A stretch of 64,000 nt of DNA, taken from positions 930,001-994,000 of the forward strand of contig JARGXX010000004.1 of the NCBI GenBank assembly GCA_030374765.1. Direction: 5' to 3'. Below are positions 11,019 to 20,378 of the stretch, piece after piece. Numbering within the stretch: the first letter of the stretch is position 1; every line of letters starts with the position of its first letter. Made by a program: the position numbers and the translations under genes. Origin of the DNA: Agarophyton chilense. Taxonomy: Eukaryota; Rhodophyta; Florideophyceae; Gracilariales; Gracilariaceae. The notes under the pieces are model-generated. The model saw nothing but the letters and a program-made list of their open reading frames with translations, was not told the origin of the DNA and did no database searches.

Positions 11019-11350
11019 CGTGCCAACTCAAGAGTAATCGAAGCCGCCGCAGCCAGATGGCGAGTCGGTGCGTGGTGAAGATGGCGCTGATGTGGCTGCG
11101 TCTTTCCGCGGGCGACTGCGATCCTGTGGCCGTGACGCAATTATATTTGCTCTTTTGTAGTTGCTTGCACACATGCCTCCCTCCACGCACACGTGCAAGT
11201 TCAAGCTCACAACTGTAGCCAAATTGCGCGATCCTGGTCGCCTCTCCACCTTCGTGCCTTCGCAAGCGTTTTCGTTGCGTCTGACCGCCCCCTCTCGCCA
11301 CCCCCTCCCGCACCCCCTCCCGCACCCCCTCCCTCGCAACCAGCAAAAAC
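11019..11350. promoter_or_regulatory. Shared intergenic promoter, bL36m / RPT5
   Basis: These 332 bp separate two divergent housekeeping genes, so both promoters must lie here or overlap the genes. The RPT5 side ends in a C-rich leader and the start context AAAACATGGCC. No TATA box is evident. Confidence 0.5.
11299..11334 (+). repeat. Three 12-bp tandem C-rich units in RPT5 leader
   Basis: The unit CACCCCCTCCCG occurs twice perfectly (11299-11310, 11311-11322) and a third time with a final T (11323-11334). It ends 16 bp before the RPT5 ATG, so it is probably 5' UTR or core promoter. Confidence 0.8.
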
Positions 11351-12637
11351 ATGGCCGCGGCCGCGCTTGGAGACATCGCAGGCGAGCTCATGCAAGATGA
11401 GAGTCTCGACCAACAAATCCTTCACGCGCCCGTCGATGAGTTACTCACGCGCGTGCGTCTGCTCGAGGCCGAAGTGAAGGTACTTCGCAGCGAGATTCAA
11501 CGTCTCAATCATGAAAAAACCCACACCACCGAAAAGATCCGACTTAACAATGACAAGGTCAAACTGAACAAACAATTGCCGTACTTGGTTGGCAATATCG
11601 TCGAGATTCTGGATATTGATGAGGAGGATGAGGAGGACGGTGCAAATGTCGATCTAGACTCCCAGAGAAAAGGTAAGGCTGTTGTTTTAAAGACTTCTAC
11701 CAGACAGACCATTTTCCTCCCGGTCATCGGCCTTGTTCCTGCGGAGGAGCTCAAACCGGCCGATCTGGTTGGTGTCAACAAAGACTCTTACCTCATCCTT
11801 GAAAAGCTACCAGCAGAGTATGATTCCCGCGTAAAAGCCATGGAAGTTGACGAAAAACCGACCGAGTCCTATGCCGATGTTGGTGGGCTAGATAAACAGA
11901 TCCAGGAGCTCGTCGAAGCCGTTGTTCTACCGTTGACGCAGAAGGAACGCTTCGATGCCGTCGGTATTCGTCCACCAAAGGGTGTGCTCATGTACGGCCC
12001 GCCCGGTGTGGGCAAGACACTTCTGGCTCGTGCGTGTGCTGCGCAGACCAACGCAACCTTCTTGAAACTCGCTGGTCCGCAACTCGTGCAAATGTTTATT
12101 GGCGATGGTGCTAAACTTGTGCGTGATGCGTTTGCCTTGGCGAAAGAAAAAGGCCCGACCATTATCTTTATTGATGAGTTGGATGCAATTGGTACCAAAA
12201 GATTTGATTCCGAGTTGAGCGGTGATCGAGAGGTGCAGCGAACTATGCTTGAGTTGTTGAATCAACTTGACGGCTTTTCCTCAGACGATAACATTAAGGT
12301 AATTGCTGCAACAAATCGCGTGGATATTCTTGACCCGGCGTTGTTGAGGTCTGGTCGAATCGACAGGAAGATTGAGTTTGTTTTGCCAGACGAGAGTGCG
12401 CGTACGATTATTCTACAGATTCATTCAAGAAAGATGAACGTGAACAAAGATGTCAACTTTAGAGAGATTGCTGCGCAGTGCCAGCAATTTAATTCGGCCC
12501 AGCTGAAGGCGGTCACGGTTGAGGCCGGTATGCTGGCGCTCAGAAATGATCGGGGTGAAATCGTGCATGAGGATTTTGTTGAAGGCGTACTAGCGGTGCA
12601 GGCGAAGAAGAAGGGCTCGTTGCATTACTACTCGTAA
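11351..12637 (+). CDS. RPT5: 26S proteasome regulatory ATPase subunit RPT5 (6A)
   Basis: A 428-codon intronless gene encoding one of the six AAA ATPases in the base ring of the 19S regulatory particle. This ring unfolds ubiquitinated proteins and threads them into the 20S core. Seen in order: an N-terminal coiled coil (about residues 30-75), an OB-fold region with an acidic stretch [10 protein letters not shown], and the AAA module. The AAA module has Walker A GPPGVGKT (216-223), Walker [10 protein letters not shown] (from 271) and an Arg-finger region ending [13 protein letters not shown]. The last residues LHYYS resemble the HbYX-type tail that RPT5 docks into the 20S alpha ring. Length and [13 protein letters not shown] N-terminus match RPT5 rather than RPT1-4 or 6. 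The first ATG with a good context is used. Confidence 0.95.
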   Translation: MAAAALGDIAGELMQDESLDQQILHAPVDELLTRVRLLEAEVKVLRSEIQRLNHEKTHTTEKIRLNNDKVKLNKQLPYLVGNIVEILDIDEEDEEDGANVDLDSQRKGKAVVLKTSTRQTIFLPVIGLVPAEELKPADLVGVNKDSYLILEKLPAEYDSRVKAMEVDEKPTESYADVGGLDKQIQELVEAVVLPLTQKERFDAVGIRPPKGVLMYGPPGVGKTLLARACAAQTNATFLKLAGPQLVQMFIGDGAKLVRDAFALAKEKGPTIIFIDELDAIGTKRFDSELSGDREVQRTMLELLNQLDGFSSDDNIKVIAATNRVDILDPALLRSGRIDRKIEFVLPDESARTIILQIHSRKMNVNKDVNFREIAAQCQQFNSAQLKAVTVEAGMLALRNDRGEIVHEDFVEGVLAVQAKKKGSLHYYS

Positions 12638-13166
12638 ACAAAACCTTTTTTTGTACTGCAATTGTTTTCGTAGCAAGGAGTTGGCAATGGCAATGATTGC
12701 TGGAGCCTGAGTAGAGAAGCCTGAGTCGTTCGGTAAGTGTGCAGATGCCGTTACACAGTGTGTATTGCGCTGCTGGGCTGCATCCGGTGACGTAGCGCGC
12801 TGATGTATTGGAGCGTGCGTTCGGGCGTCTGCTTCCCGAAAGGGAAAGCTTGTGCGCGTTGTCTGACGGGGCGGGGATAAATGTGTTCCAGCTTTTATTT
12901 CAGACTCGCACCAGAAACGCTCGGGCGCTACTTCACTTGGAGCAGCTCTTGGCTGTTCGTTGCGTCTCGTATTACTGAAGACCCTGCCCAATTCTTTTCT
13001 TCTCGCTTGTCGACATCCTTGCTTGCTCGTTGGTACGCAGAAATAACACCGGGCTCGCCTGCGTCTTTCGTTCTGGAGCACGAGAGGCGCTTGTGGCTCG
13101 CGTCTCTCTTCGGCGAGCGCTACCCTGATATTAGACGACAGTTTAGCTCGTGGGCACGCACCAGAA
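12638..13166. other. Intergenic region RPT5-ALG11
   Basis: These 529 bp hold the RPT5 3' UTR and the ALG11 promoter. The frames that cross it on both strands show no motif and I do not call them genes. Confidence 0.5.
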
Positions 13167-14555
13167 ATGGTCTCTCACTACGCGTTGGTTGGATATACTG
13201 TGCTTCTGCTGTTGTTGGCACTGCTAGGCTTTCGCAAGAATGTGCGTCGCAAGCGCAAGGATCTTATCAAGTTTCGACGCCGATCACGCTCCATTGGCTT
13301 TCTTCACCCACTTAGTCTGGACGGTGGCGGCGGCGAGCGCGTTCTGTGGTGTGCCGTGCTTGCGGTGAAGAAATTGTGGCCCCACAGTCACATCGTGCTT
13401 TACTCGGCTTGGAAGCGCGCGGGGTTGAGTGTTTCTAACGCAGTTGTCGCATCTCGTGAGCGAGTTGGTTCGCAGTTCGGGCTGGATTTGTCTGGAATTG
13501 AGTTTGAACCGGTGGATATATCAGAGCTTGCTCCTCTGATTGACGGTGAACGGTACACTCGCTTCACATTGTTACTTCAGGCTTTCGGTGCTCTGCGTGT
13601 GGGGGCAAAGGCTTATGCGAAACAACCGGTGGAACTTTTGATTGACACTGCTAACCAAAGCTTTTCGTTAATCATACCCAAGCTGCTTGGCGCTGAAACA
13701 ATGGCATATGTGCATTACCCTACGATTTCAACGGATATGCTGAGCGTAGTTCAGTCAAGAAAGAAGCAGTTCAACAACGATGCTAGTATTTGTTCTTCGC
13801 GCGTGAAAACGTATGCGAAGGTAGGCTACTACAAATTATTCGCATGTTTGTACGGGTTGACGGCGCGATTTGTAGACATCAAGGTGGCAAATTCGAGCTG
13901 GACTGCTTCACATTTACGCGCTCTATGGAAAGGAAAGATTCACCGTATCTTTCCACCGTGCAACTTGGATGTAGAGACGGAGATTGTTGATCGCGAACGC
14001 GGTTTGATTGTGTCGGTGGGTCAGTTTCGGGCCGAAAAGAATCACCAACTGCAGCTGGAGATGATGCGAGTGTTAAGGGACAAATACCCGGGGATAAAAT
14101 GCAGGCTTGAGATGATTGGAGGGGCGCGCAACGAAAAAGATCGTGCTCGAGCGACAAAACTGCTTGAAAGCGCCGAGAAGGAATCATTGCCAGTTTGTGT
14201 GCGAATGAACGTCTCAAGTGAGGAGTTGAGAAACACGTTGCGGCGCGCATGGGTAGGAGTGCACACTATGCGCGACGAGCATTTCGGTATCTCTGTGGTG
14301 GAGCTGCAGTCTTACGGACTGGTGGTGATCGCGCATCGAAGCGGCGGGGTGGAGGCAGACATTGTGCGGAACGGACGCAGCGGGTTCTTGGTGCGCTCGG
14401 CAGAGGGGTATGCTGATGCGGTTGCGATGGTATTGCACGACGATGAACTGGCAGCGCGGGTGCGCGATGAAAGCAGAAAGAGCTGCGTACGCTTCTCAGA
14501 CAACGTTTTCTGTATGCGCTTCAGTCAGGTGGTCGACGAGTACTTCCGGTTATAG
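13167..14555 (+). CDS. ALG11: GDP-Man:Man3GlcNAc2-PP-dolichol alpha-1,2-mannosyltransferase
   Basis: A 462-codon GT4-family glycosyltransferase that adds the fourth and fifth mannoses to the lipid-linked oligosaccharide on the cytosolic face of the ER. An N-terminal membrane anchor covers about residues 6-22 and is followed by a basic stretch. Family signatures are LDGGGGERVLW (51-61), YVHYPTISTDML (181-192), SVGQFRAEKNHQ (donor site) and the E-x7-E type motif within MRDEHFGISVVELQ, followed by AHRSGGVEADIV. The length is normal for ALG11. The start is the Met placing the signal anchor at the N-terminus; the tandem RPT5 stop lies 529 bp upstream. The coding sequence is uninterrupted. Confidence 0.95.
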   Translation: MVSHYALVGYTVLLLLLALLGFRKNVRRKRKDLIKFRRRSRSIGFLHPLSLDGGGGERVLWCAVLAVKKLWPHSHIVLYSAWKRAGLSVSNAVVASRERVGSQFGLDLSGIEFEPVDISELAPLIDGERYTRFTLLLQAFGALRVGAKAYAKQPVELLIDTANQSFSLIIPKLLGAETMAYVHYPTISTDMLSVVQSRKKQFNNDASICSSRVKTYAKVGYYKLFACLYGLTARFVDIKVANSSWTASHLRALWKGKIHRIFPPCNLDVETEIVDRERGLIVSVGQFRAEKNHQLQLEMMRVLRDKYPGIKCRLEMIGGARNEKDRARATKLLESAEKESLPVCVRMNVSSEELRNTLRRAWVGVHTMRDEHFGISVVELQSYGLVVIAHRSGGVEADIVRNGRSGFLVRSAEGYADAVAMVLHDDELAARVRDESRKSCVRFSDNVFCMRFSQVVDEYFRL

Positions 14556-14734
14556 CGTTGGGAGAACTGTCTAACAATGGGAAAAGACTCGTGACGGGGA
14601 GTCAGCACGGGGGTGGGGCGGCGGGAGATGACCACAAGCAAGACAGCCGCAGCGGCTGCGACGTACATAGCTAGCGACACGCGCGGGCGCGGTTGTTGTT
14701 GGCGAGCAAGACGCGCGCGGCCTGAAATGGGCAT
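14525..14734 (-). CDS. Possible small single-pass membrane protein
   Basis: A 69-codon frame overlaps the last 31 bp of ALG11 on the other strand. It predicts a basic N-terminus, one hydrophobic helix (AMYVAAAAAVLLVVISRR, about residues 22-39) and a basic tail. I recognise no family. The overlap with ALG11 and the short length mean it could be chance. It lies just beyond the transposase scrap, which is on the same strand. Confidence 0.25.
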   Translation of the reverse strand: MPISGRARLARQQQPRPRVSLAMYVAAAAAVLLVVISRRPTPVLTPRHESFPIVRQFSQRYNRKYSSTT

Positions 14735-14743
14735 GTGAGGGCG

Positions 14744-14990
14744 AAGGCTCTTCCATGGCGTGTGCCATAATGCGCATCATTGTAGGACAAGATTTAAACT
14801 CAAAATCTGTATTGGATTGCTTTCCTTGCGCATAAACCGTCCTAGCCAGCACTCTCCAATTATTTCGATAAGGTTTACATCCGAACTGGCGGGCACGCCA
14901 CTCAATAGAGGATTTACGCAAACCCAATTCTCGTACAAAAATGGTAGACAGAAGTTATTACAGTGCGCGAAATCTGGATAAAGCCACCAC
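14744..14990 (-). pseudogene. Tc1/mariner transposase C-terminal fragment
   Basis: On the minus strand several frames together read like the end of a Tc1/mariner transposase: FIQISRTVITSVYHF, then VRELGLRKSSIEW, then WRVLARTVYAQGKQ and FKSC. The last part lines up with WGVLARRVYANQRQ and LLEC of the better transposase at 19618-27926. At least two frameshifts separate the pieces. It is a short dead relic lying just left of the DIRS-type element. Confidence 0.6.
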
Positions 14991-15181
14991 CCTATTCCTC
15001 CTTACTGCCATCCACAGTCGGCAACTGGGACTTTTACCGTTGTCAATACTTAGAAAACCATTAAAAAACTAGTTTCAGAGCTTTGCAGAACTAGACCTAG
15101 CCCACAGTTTTCTGAACTTTACAAAATCCTGAACAAGATAGCGAAATCTAAATAAAGGCCAAAACAAAGAAGCACATTTAT

Positions 15182-15342
15182 TTCATTTTAATGTACACTT
15201 GTGTATAATTGTGTAGACTCACGGGGAATAGAGTGCTGCTGTAATGACTGTCAGCATGCCCCTCGTCCTGGCCGCGCGGCGCATTTAAGCACGCCGGAGC
15301 AGCCGAGACGCGCGTCGCCTATACCGGTATGTCTTTCTCTCC
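15182..15342 (+). repeat. Left terminal direct repeat of DIRS-type element
   Basis: It matches 19321-19480 almost base for base, from TTCATTT through the final TCTCTCC. It contains a 10-bp perfect palindrome ATACCGGTAT at 15321-15330 and an A/T box GCATTTAAGC in GC-rich surroundings that could serve as the element's TATA-like signal. Confidence 0.9.
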
Positions 15343-15413
15343 TCGATAACTACCCCAAACTCTGGTGGTGACATCTTCTACTGCGCACGAACAAAGTGCC
15401 GCAACGCATCAAC

Positions 15414-16145
15414 ATGAGCGATCAACCACGTCCCGGGCTCGCCGGACCGGCAGAGCAGCCAGCCGACCCGCTAGCCCTGCCCGAACGGGACATCGCAAAC
15501 GCCACACTTCGCGGTGCTGGTGGCACAACGGCGCAGTTGCGTGCGCTGTGGGCGACGGCGCAGCCCACGAGGCTGCAACAGGCGGAAGTGGTGCAAGAGC
15601 TCAATGCGTTGAATATCGTCGGTGAGGGCAGTCTCTTTGCGTGGGGGCCTCATGTGCCTGTTAGCCACATGGGCTTCTTCAAGCCGCAGACGGACGCATT
15701 CCTCACGACGCTGAATAACAAGGATCGCCGATCGACGAAGGAATGGGAGTATATTAACGCCGCCAGAGTGTGGGCGGACATGGCCATCAGTGCAATGAAC
15801 ATCGCCCGCACCTTCGACGGCAACGATGAGACGTTTGTCAAGCGGCCCGCCTTAGCCGAAGAAGCTATGAAAGCAGTCCGAGAGGTCCTGATGATGCGTG
15901 GGCAGTATTTCAGGGACATCAATGAACACGGATTCGAAACCGCTCGGCAGATGTCGTTCTTGGTGAAGCAGACGACCGACGCGGTGTTTTCAGATGCTCA
16001 TCGTCAGGCGCGCGATACGCTCAATGCTAAGATCGAGATCGAGGCTGCCAAGGTCCTCGCCAAGGCGAGGGTGCAAGGCGCCGGGTCTAAGAAGAAGAAG
16101 AAGCGGAACGGTAACGCTGCCGCCGGCTCTGACCAGTCAGAGTGA
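15414..16145 (+). CDS. Gag-like ORF1 of DIRS-type element
   Basis: An open frame of 243 codons from ATG 15414 (the frame itself is open upstream). It has an Ala/Pro-rich N-terminus, a helical middle (e.g. WEYINAARVWADMAISAMN) and a Lys-rich tail GSKKKKKRNG suited to nucleic-acid binding. There is no zinc knuckle. Position and size fit ORF1 of DIRS/Ngaro elements. Its TGA (16143-16145) overlaps the start of the RT frame by four bases (GTGA). The RT frame lies at -1, so RT could be made by a -1 shift or by termination-reinitiation. Confidence 0.65.
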   Translation: MSDQPRPGLAGPAEQPADPLALPERDIANATLRGAGGTTAQLRALWATAQPTRLQQAEVVQELNALNIVGEGSLFAWGPHVPVSHMGFFKPQTDAFLTTLNNKDRRSTKEWEYINAARVWADMAISAMNIARTFDGNDETFVKRPALAEEAMKAVREVLMMRGQYFRDINEHGFETARQMSFLVKQTTDAVFSDAHRQARDTLNAKIEIEAAKVLAKARVQGAGSKKKKKRNGNAAAGSDQSE

Positions 16146-18174
16146 CGGACGCAACGGCGGCGTTGACGCCGCCCGTAGCCGCAGGGGTCCAGACGGAACG
16201 ACCCCTGTGGAGCCAAGTCGCCCACCGTTGGGACCGATGGCGGTCTCAGCTGGGCGCCTCGGAGTACTTGACTCGCGCTATCCGGTATGGCATAAGGGAG
16301 ATGCCTACCGTACCCTTCAGGGATGGCGTTGTACTTCGGGATGTTCCGCAAAGCGAGGAAGATAGGGCGTACGCCCTAACCGACCTCGCTGCCGGTCTAA
16401 GGACCGGCGTCTACGAGCGTATCACTGAAGGATACGCCAAGGAGTGCGTGGCGGAGGGCAAGATGGTGTCCTCTGCCTTCACGACGTGGACGGGCGAAGG
16501 AAGCGGACGGAAGGCGCGGTTCGTTATCAACTTATCGCGTCAGAGCAAACATTGGCCCAAGCAAGGTGTGCGCATGGAAACGTTGACGTCTTTCGCGCTG
16601 CAGCTGGAGATAGGAGACCATCTCATGTCGTTCGACATCAAAGGCGGCTACCGTCATCTCCGCCTGCATCCCGACATGAAGGACTTCTTCATCTTCCGCT
16701 ACAACAACGAGTACTACCGCTGCGTGGCGCTCCCCTTCGGTTGGGGGTCGTCCGCGCGCTGGTTCACCAAGCTGATGCGTCCGCTTGTGCGCTACGTCCG
16801 CGATCGACTGCGGTGGCGAATACTACTCTACATCGACGATTTCCTGCTGGCGCCGGCGGCACCGGGAGTTGCGTCCACGTCGGCTGACTGCGCGCGGGCG
16901 CGGGCGACGTTGAGCGACGTTCTGGCGTCGCTGGGGCTCTCTCGGCACCCCACAAAGGGCTGCTGGTCGGGCTCGCAGCGGCTCGACCACCTCGGCGTGC
17001 ACGTCGATACGGTCGCGATGCGCATCTACGTTGCGGACGAGAAGGTCGCGCGCGTGCGGCGCCTGGCGGAGAAGCTCCTTGCAGTGGCGCGGAGGAATCG
17101 GAGGCTCGTGCCTCTGCGCCTCCTTCGACACTTTTGCGGCGTTTGCGTCTCTCTCGGCCTCGTTCTGCCTCTCGCTCGCTTCTACAGTCGGTCACTGTAT
17201 TTCGACATGGCCGCCGCCGAGCGAGAGGAGCGTGGGCAAAGTTCGCAGCGACGCGAGCAGAGGCCGATGTGGCGCGAGCTTGCGAGAACCGCGGAGGCCG
17301 TAGCGAGTGGAGCGACAAAATTCCACTGTATGCCGCTAATTTCGGTTGATGGAGCTCCTCGGGGAGGTGCGACTCCCCTTCGGCGGGCCCCTGGCAGGGT
17401 GCGACTCTCGCGCCAGTCGCTGCGCGACTTGCACTTTTGGCGGTCGATGACGCGCGGTGAGGGCCGCGATTTGCGTCCGGCGCGCCCGGCGCTCACGCTT
17501 CACAGCGACGCCGCAGATGTTGGGTACGGCGGCACTCTTGATACTGACGAGACGGCAGGCTCGCCTGGGCAATGGACAGCGCAAGGCTTCTGGACGGCGG
17601 AGGACCGCTTGCACTCCATCACGTTGCGCGAGTTGCGGGCGGTCCGCCTCCTACTGGCGCGCTCCTTCGCGCGCTACGTCAACAAGCCGAGCGTGCGGCA
17701 GCTGCTTCTGCACGAGGACAACGCCGCCGTCGTCTACGTCATCAACGCCATGGTAAGCTCTTCCAAGCCGATGATGAGCGAGCTCCGGCGGCTGCACCGT
17801 CTCATGACGGCCCTCGGAGTTTTTATCGAAGCGCGCTGGCTCCCTCGGCTGTCAACCGCTACGCCGACGCCCTGTCCCGCACATGGGACCCGGGCGACCT
17901 GCGAGCGACGGAGCGGGTGGTGGCATCCATCAAGATGGAGCACAAGCTGGATTCCGTCGTCTTCGCCGACCGTCCGCTGGGCGACACCTACCCGGCGCGC
18001 CGGCGTTACCTGGCTACGCAGATGGCGGAGCCTTGGGACGATGGGCGAGCCAGACTGTGGAACCCGCCGTTCGACCTTTTGCCGCACGTCCTCCACAAGA
18101 TCCAAGCGGAACACGCCAGCGGAGTGTTGCTGGCGCCCTACTGGCCAGCCCAGCCCTGGTTCCGTCAGCTCTAG
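16142..18174 (+). pseudogene. RT-RNase H of DIRS-type element, one-base frameshift
   Basis: RT signatures are ARFVINLSRQSKHWP, FDIKGGYRHLRLHPD (first catalytic Asp), LPFGWGSSARWFTKL and ILLYIDDFLLA (catalytic DD). RNase H follows with LHSDAADVGYGG, HSITLRELRAVRLLL (Glu) and LLLHEDNAAVVYVINAM (Asp). Near 17841-17846 the frame breaks inside the last RNase H motif. The residues up to ARWLP are in one frame, while SAVNRYADALSR continues in another, as expected after loss of one base. The second frame runs on through LLAPYWPAQPWF to a TAG at 18174. No ATG lies near the start. The enzyme family is clear and this copy is broken. Confidence 0.85.
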
Positions 18175-18206
18175 CAGCTATCCAGCGCGCTCGACGTCTT
18201 GTTGCC

Positions 18207-19298
18207 ATGCCCGGACCGGCCCCTGCTACGGGGCGCCCGGCGCGTCCACCCGAAGGGGAACCTAGTCGTCGAAAGGATCAACTTCGGGACGCCTTTTTCA
18301 CAGGCATCCGCATGACCGTCCTCGCGGCGACGGGCGAACACTCGGTGACGGACGGTGCTGCCGAGGCTGCTAGGCTGTTGTCCGTGGACACCTGGGCGGC
18401 CAGCACGTGGGACAATCGCGTTAGCCAACTGCGTGCGTGGCTGGCCTTCTGCGATGAGGAAGACCGTTGCCCCCTTCCGGCTACCGAAGGGGACGTGCTC
18501 GCTTACGTCGGCTTCTTGTCCCTGTCTGGTCGGATCTCTCCCGCGTCGCTGCCGCAGTACATCACTGCAATATCGCGCTACCACGAGCTGCACCACCTTC
18601 GGACTCCAACGCAGACCCCGCTCGTGCGCGCACTGGTCCGCGCCTACCGACGGCGGCACGGGGCCAAGTCGGCAACAGAACCTATGCGCATTGGGTGTCC
18701 GGCGTCCTTCGTCCATCGCGTGGTACGTTGCGGCATGGAGTGCGCTTCTGTCGTGGAGGTGGGGCACTGCGCGGCTGTGGTCTTCGCGTTTGTCTTCCAA
18801 CTTCGCTCCGTCTCCCTTCGGTTCATCACCGCAGCCGATGTAAAGGTCGGCTCAAAGTGTGTCTCCGTCACAATCACTAAGCGGAAGGGCCACACGATTC
18901 CCCGTCCTCTCTGCCTCGACTACCCTGCTAACCCTGCGTGGACTACCGACAACCCGATCGCTCTGTTTGAGAAGTGGCGCACATTCCGTTAGGCTAGCCC
19001 GGGCTTCTTCGATGTATCCTCGCAGCCTACGCTTGGTGGCGCGAGCTTGCAGTCTAGCTTGGATGTGGCCCTTCGACTGACCCGCACGTCAGCTCCGCCG
19101 CGCTGCATCTACAAGGGCCATAGTTTGCGTATCGGTGGTTATAACGAGCTTCGCAACCTTGGATTTCCTCGCGACTGGGTCATGCGGCGCCTGGACTGGG
19201 CTTCGGAACTTATGTTCCGCACATACCTGGACACTCGGATTTCTGTCACCCACCATTCGTATTGGTTCTTTGGTCACATGCGACCTTCGTCGACGTGA
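18207..19298 (+). pseudogene. Tyrosine recombinase of DIRS-type element, one nonsense codon
   Basis: Starts at ATG 18207, in the frame after RNase H. The N-terminal core-binding region is LSVDTWAASTWDNRVSQLRAW and the following helices. The catalytic domain includes FVFQLRSVSLRFI and TITKRKGHTIPRP, then the HxxR box GHSLRIGGYNEL and a C-terminal Tyr in MFRTYLDTR. A TAG at 18990-18992 interrupts it, but homology resumes in the same frame, so it is a nonsense mutation rather than an end. The enzyme joins the circular cDNA to the genome. Confidence 0.85.
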
Positions 19299-19320
19299 CC
19301 ATCTCCACTCTACTTTGGTC

Positions 19321-19480
19321 TTCATTTAATGTACACTTGTGTATAGTTGTGAAGACTCACGGGGAATAGAGCGCTGCTGTAATGACTGTCAGCATGCCGC
19401 TCGTCCTGGCCGCGCGGCGCATTTAAGCACGCCGGAGCAGCCGAGACGCGCGTCGCCTATACCGGTATGTCTTTCTCTCC
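19321..19480 (+). repeat. Right terminal direct repeat of DIRS-type element
   Basis: A copy of 15182-15342. It starts only 23 bp after the recombinase stop codon. The palindrome ATACCGGTAT recurs at 19459-19468. Confidence 0.9.
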
Positions 19481-19617
19481 CCCACACCTCTCCCCTACAC
19501 AGTGTACCGAGTCAACATGTCAGTTCTCTCTCTGAGAATCTGCGATTCTTCCAGTCAACGAAAATCTTACTTTCGTCGATATCCTTAGTTTTCAGTAAAC
19601 AGTACATTTGTCTTCAT

Positions 19618-19775
19618 TCAATACTTAGTCATTTCACCCTTTTTCTCTACCACTTGAATACAGCGCTCCTGTATAGAGCTGTAAAGTGTTTTAATAAAAT
19701 CTTCGCTCAAATTATTCCAACATCCAGTCACACATTCCAAAAGCGATCCAACATCTTCGAATTGGCGCTGATGGG
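19618..19775 (-). pseudogene. Tc1/mariner transposase, C-terminal exonless remainder
   Basis: On the minus strand, directly after the gypsy 3' LTR, the translation resumes as QRQFEDVGSLLECV and WNNLSEDFIKTLYSSIQERC and ends VVEKKGEMTKY with a TGA at 19618-19620. This is the standard C-terminus of a Tc1/mariner transposase. It continues exactly the reading frame that stops at the other gypsy LTR, with VYAN at 26990. The gypsy element therefore split one gene. Confidence 0.88.
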
Positions 19776-19927
19776 TGTGAGCTTGTTTTTGGGCAAGCGT
19801 ACCCTTTTTTTATTTTTTCTCTCTCCTTCTTTTTTCTCTACCCGGCGTCGCTGCTCGCGACGCCGGGTTTATATAATCTAATCACCCGGGACACGTGTGG
19901 TGCGCTGTGCACCACACGTGGCCCACA
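19776..19927 (-). repeat. 3' LTR of gypsy element
   Basis: 152 bp, TG...CA in the sense direction. It holds two perfect inverted repeats. The 12-bp stem CACGTGTGGTGC (19892-19903 with 19909-19920, loop 5 nt) has CACGTG boxes at both ends. The 12-bp stem ACCCGGCGTCGC (19840-19851 with 19857-19868, loop 5 nt) is the other. Between them lies a sense-strand TATATAAA box. Confidence 0.92.
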
Positions 19928-19966
19928 CGCTCCCCCACTGAGACACGCGCCATCGTGGCGCGTGTC
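19928..19966 (-). promoter_or_regulatory. Polypurine tract and adjacent hairpin
   Basis: In the sense direction, GTGGGGGAGCG (plus-strand 19928-19938) abuts the 3' LTR, as a plus-strand primer should. Just upstream in the sense direction is a perfect 10-bp stem GACACGCGCC / GGCGCGTGTC (19942-19951, 19957-19966) with a 5-nt loop. Confidence 0.7.
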
Positions 19967-20378
19967 ACAAGCCAGCGTACAGTAGCTCACCAGCTCACCC
20001 TCTCGGGATTTTTCTTTTCAGATTTGCTGGAGGGGAGCTGCAACCTACGCATCCTATATTGCGTGACTCCTTGCAGGTTCAGTGTGGACACACTCGTGCG
20101 CTCCCTTTCTCTCCAACACTGCGACTCCCTCCTCTCCGTCCATCTCTCCCTCCACGTTTGCGTCCTCTGCGCCGACGCGGCATCCTTACCGTCTTCGGCG
20201 CCGCCACCTTTCCCTGACTTTCTACATCTTTTGCGCTTGTTCGCCTCTACCGCCGCGGCAAATCGTGGATCACCGCTGTGGTCCTCCGTGTGCGCCTACG
20301 TTTGTGGCACTGTACGACCTCTGCCCCGCGCCCCCTTCATATCCGCAACCCACTTAGCGCCAGCGGCTGGCTCCCCGG

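Larger units (their letters stand above)
15182..19480 (+). mobile_element. DIRS/Ngaro-type retrotransposon with direct terminal repeats
   Basis: A 4.3-kb element with gag-like ORF1, RT-RNase H and tyrosine recombinase, bounded by about 160-bp direct repeats. The repeats differ at only a handful of positions, so insertion looks recent. The coding region is GC-rich, unlike the AT-rich flanks. YR elements do not make target duplications, and I see none. The copy is probably no longer autonomous, with a 1-base frameshift in RNase H and a nonsense codon in the recombinase. Ngaro elements have split repeats A1-ORFs-B1-A2-B2; here I can show only one repeat class. Confidence 0.85.

Noticed and set aside
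10138..11391. A 417-codon minus-strand open frame across the bL36m gene and the RPT5 promoter
   Set aside because: It is low-complexity (Ser/Pro/Arg-rich), crosses the start of two real genes in other frames and has no motif; GC-rich, stop-poor DNA explains it.
16764..18800. Many long minus-strand and alternate frames inside the DIRS-type element
   Set aside because: They are shadows in GC-rich coding DNA; only the plus frames carry RT, RNase H and recombinase motifs.
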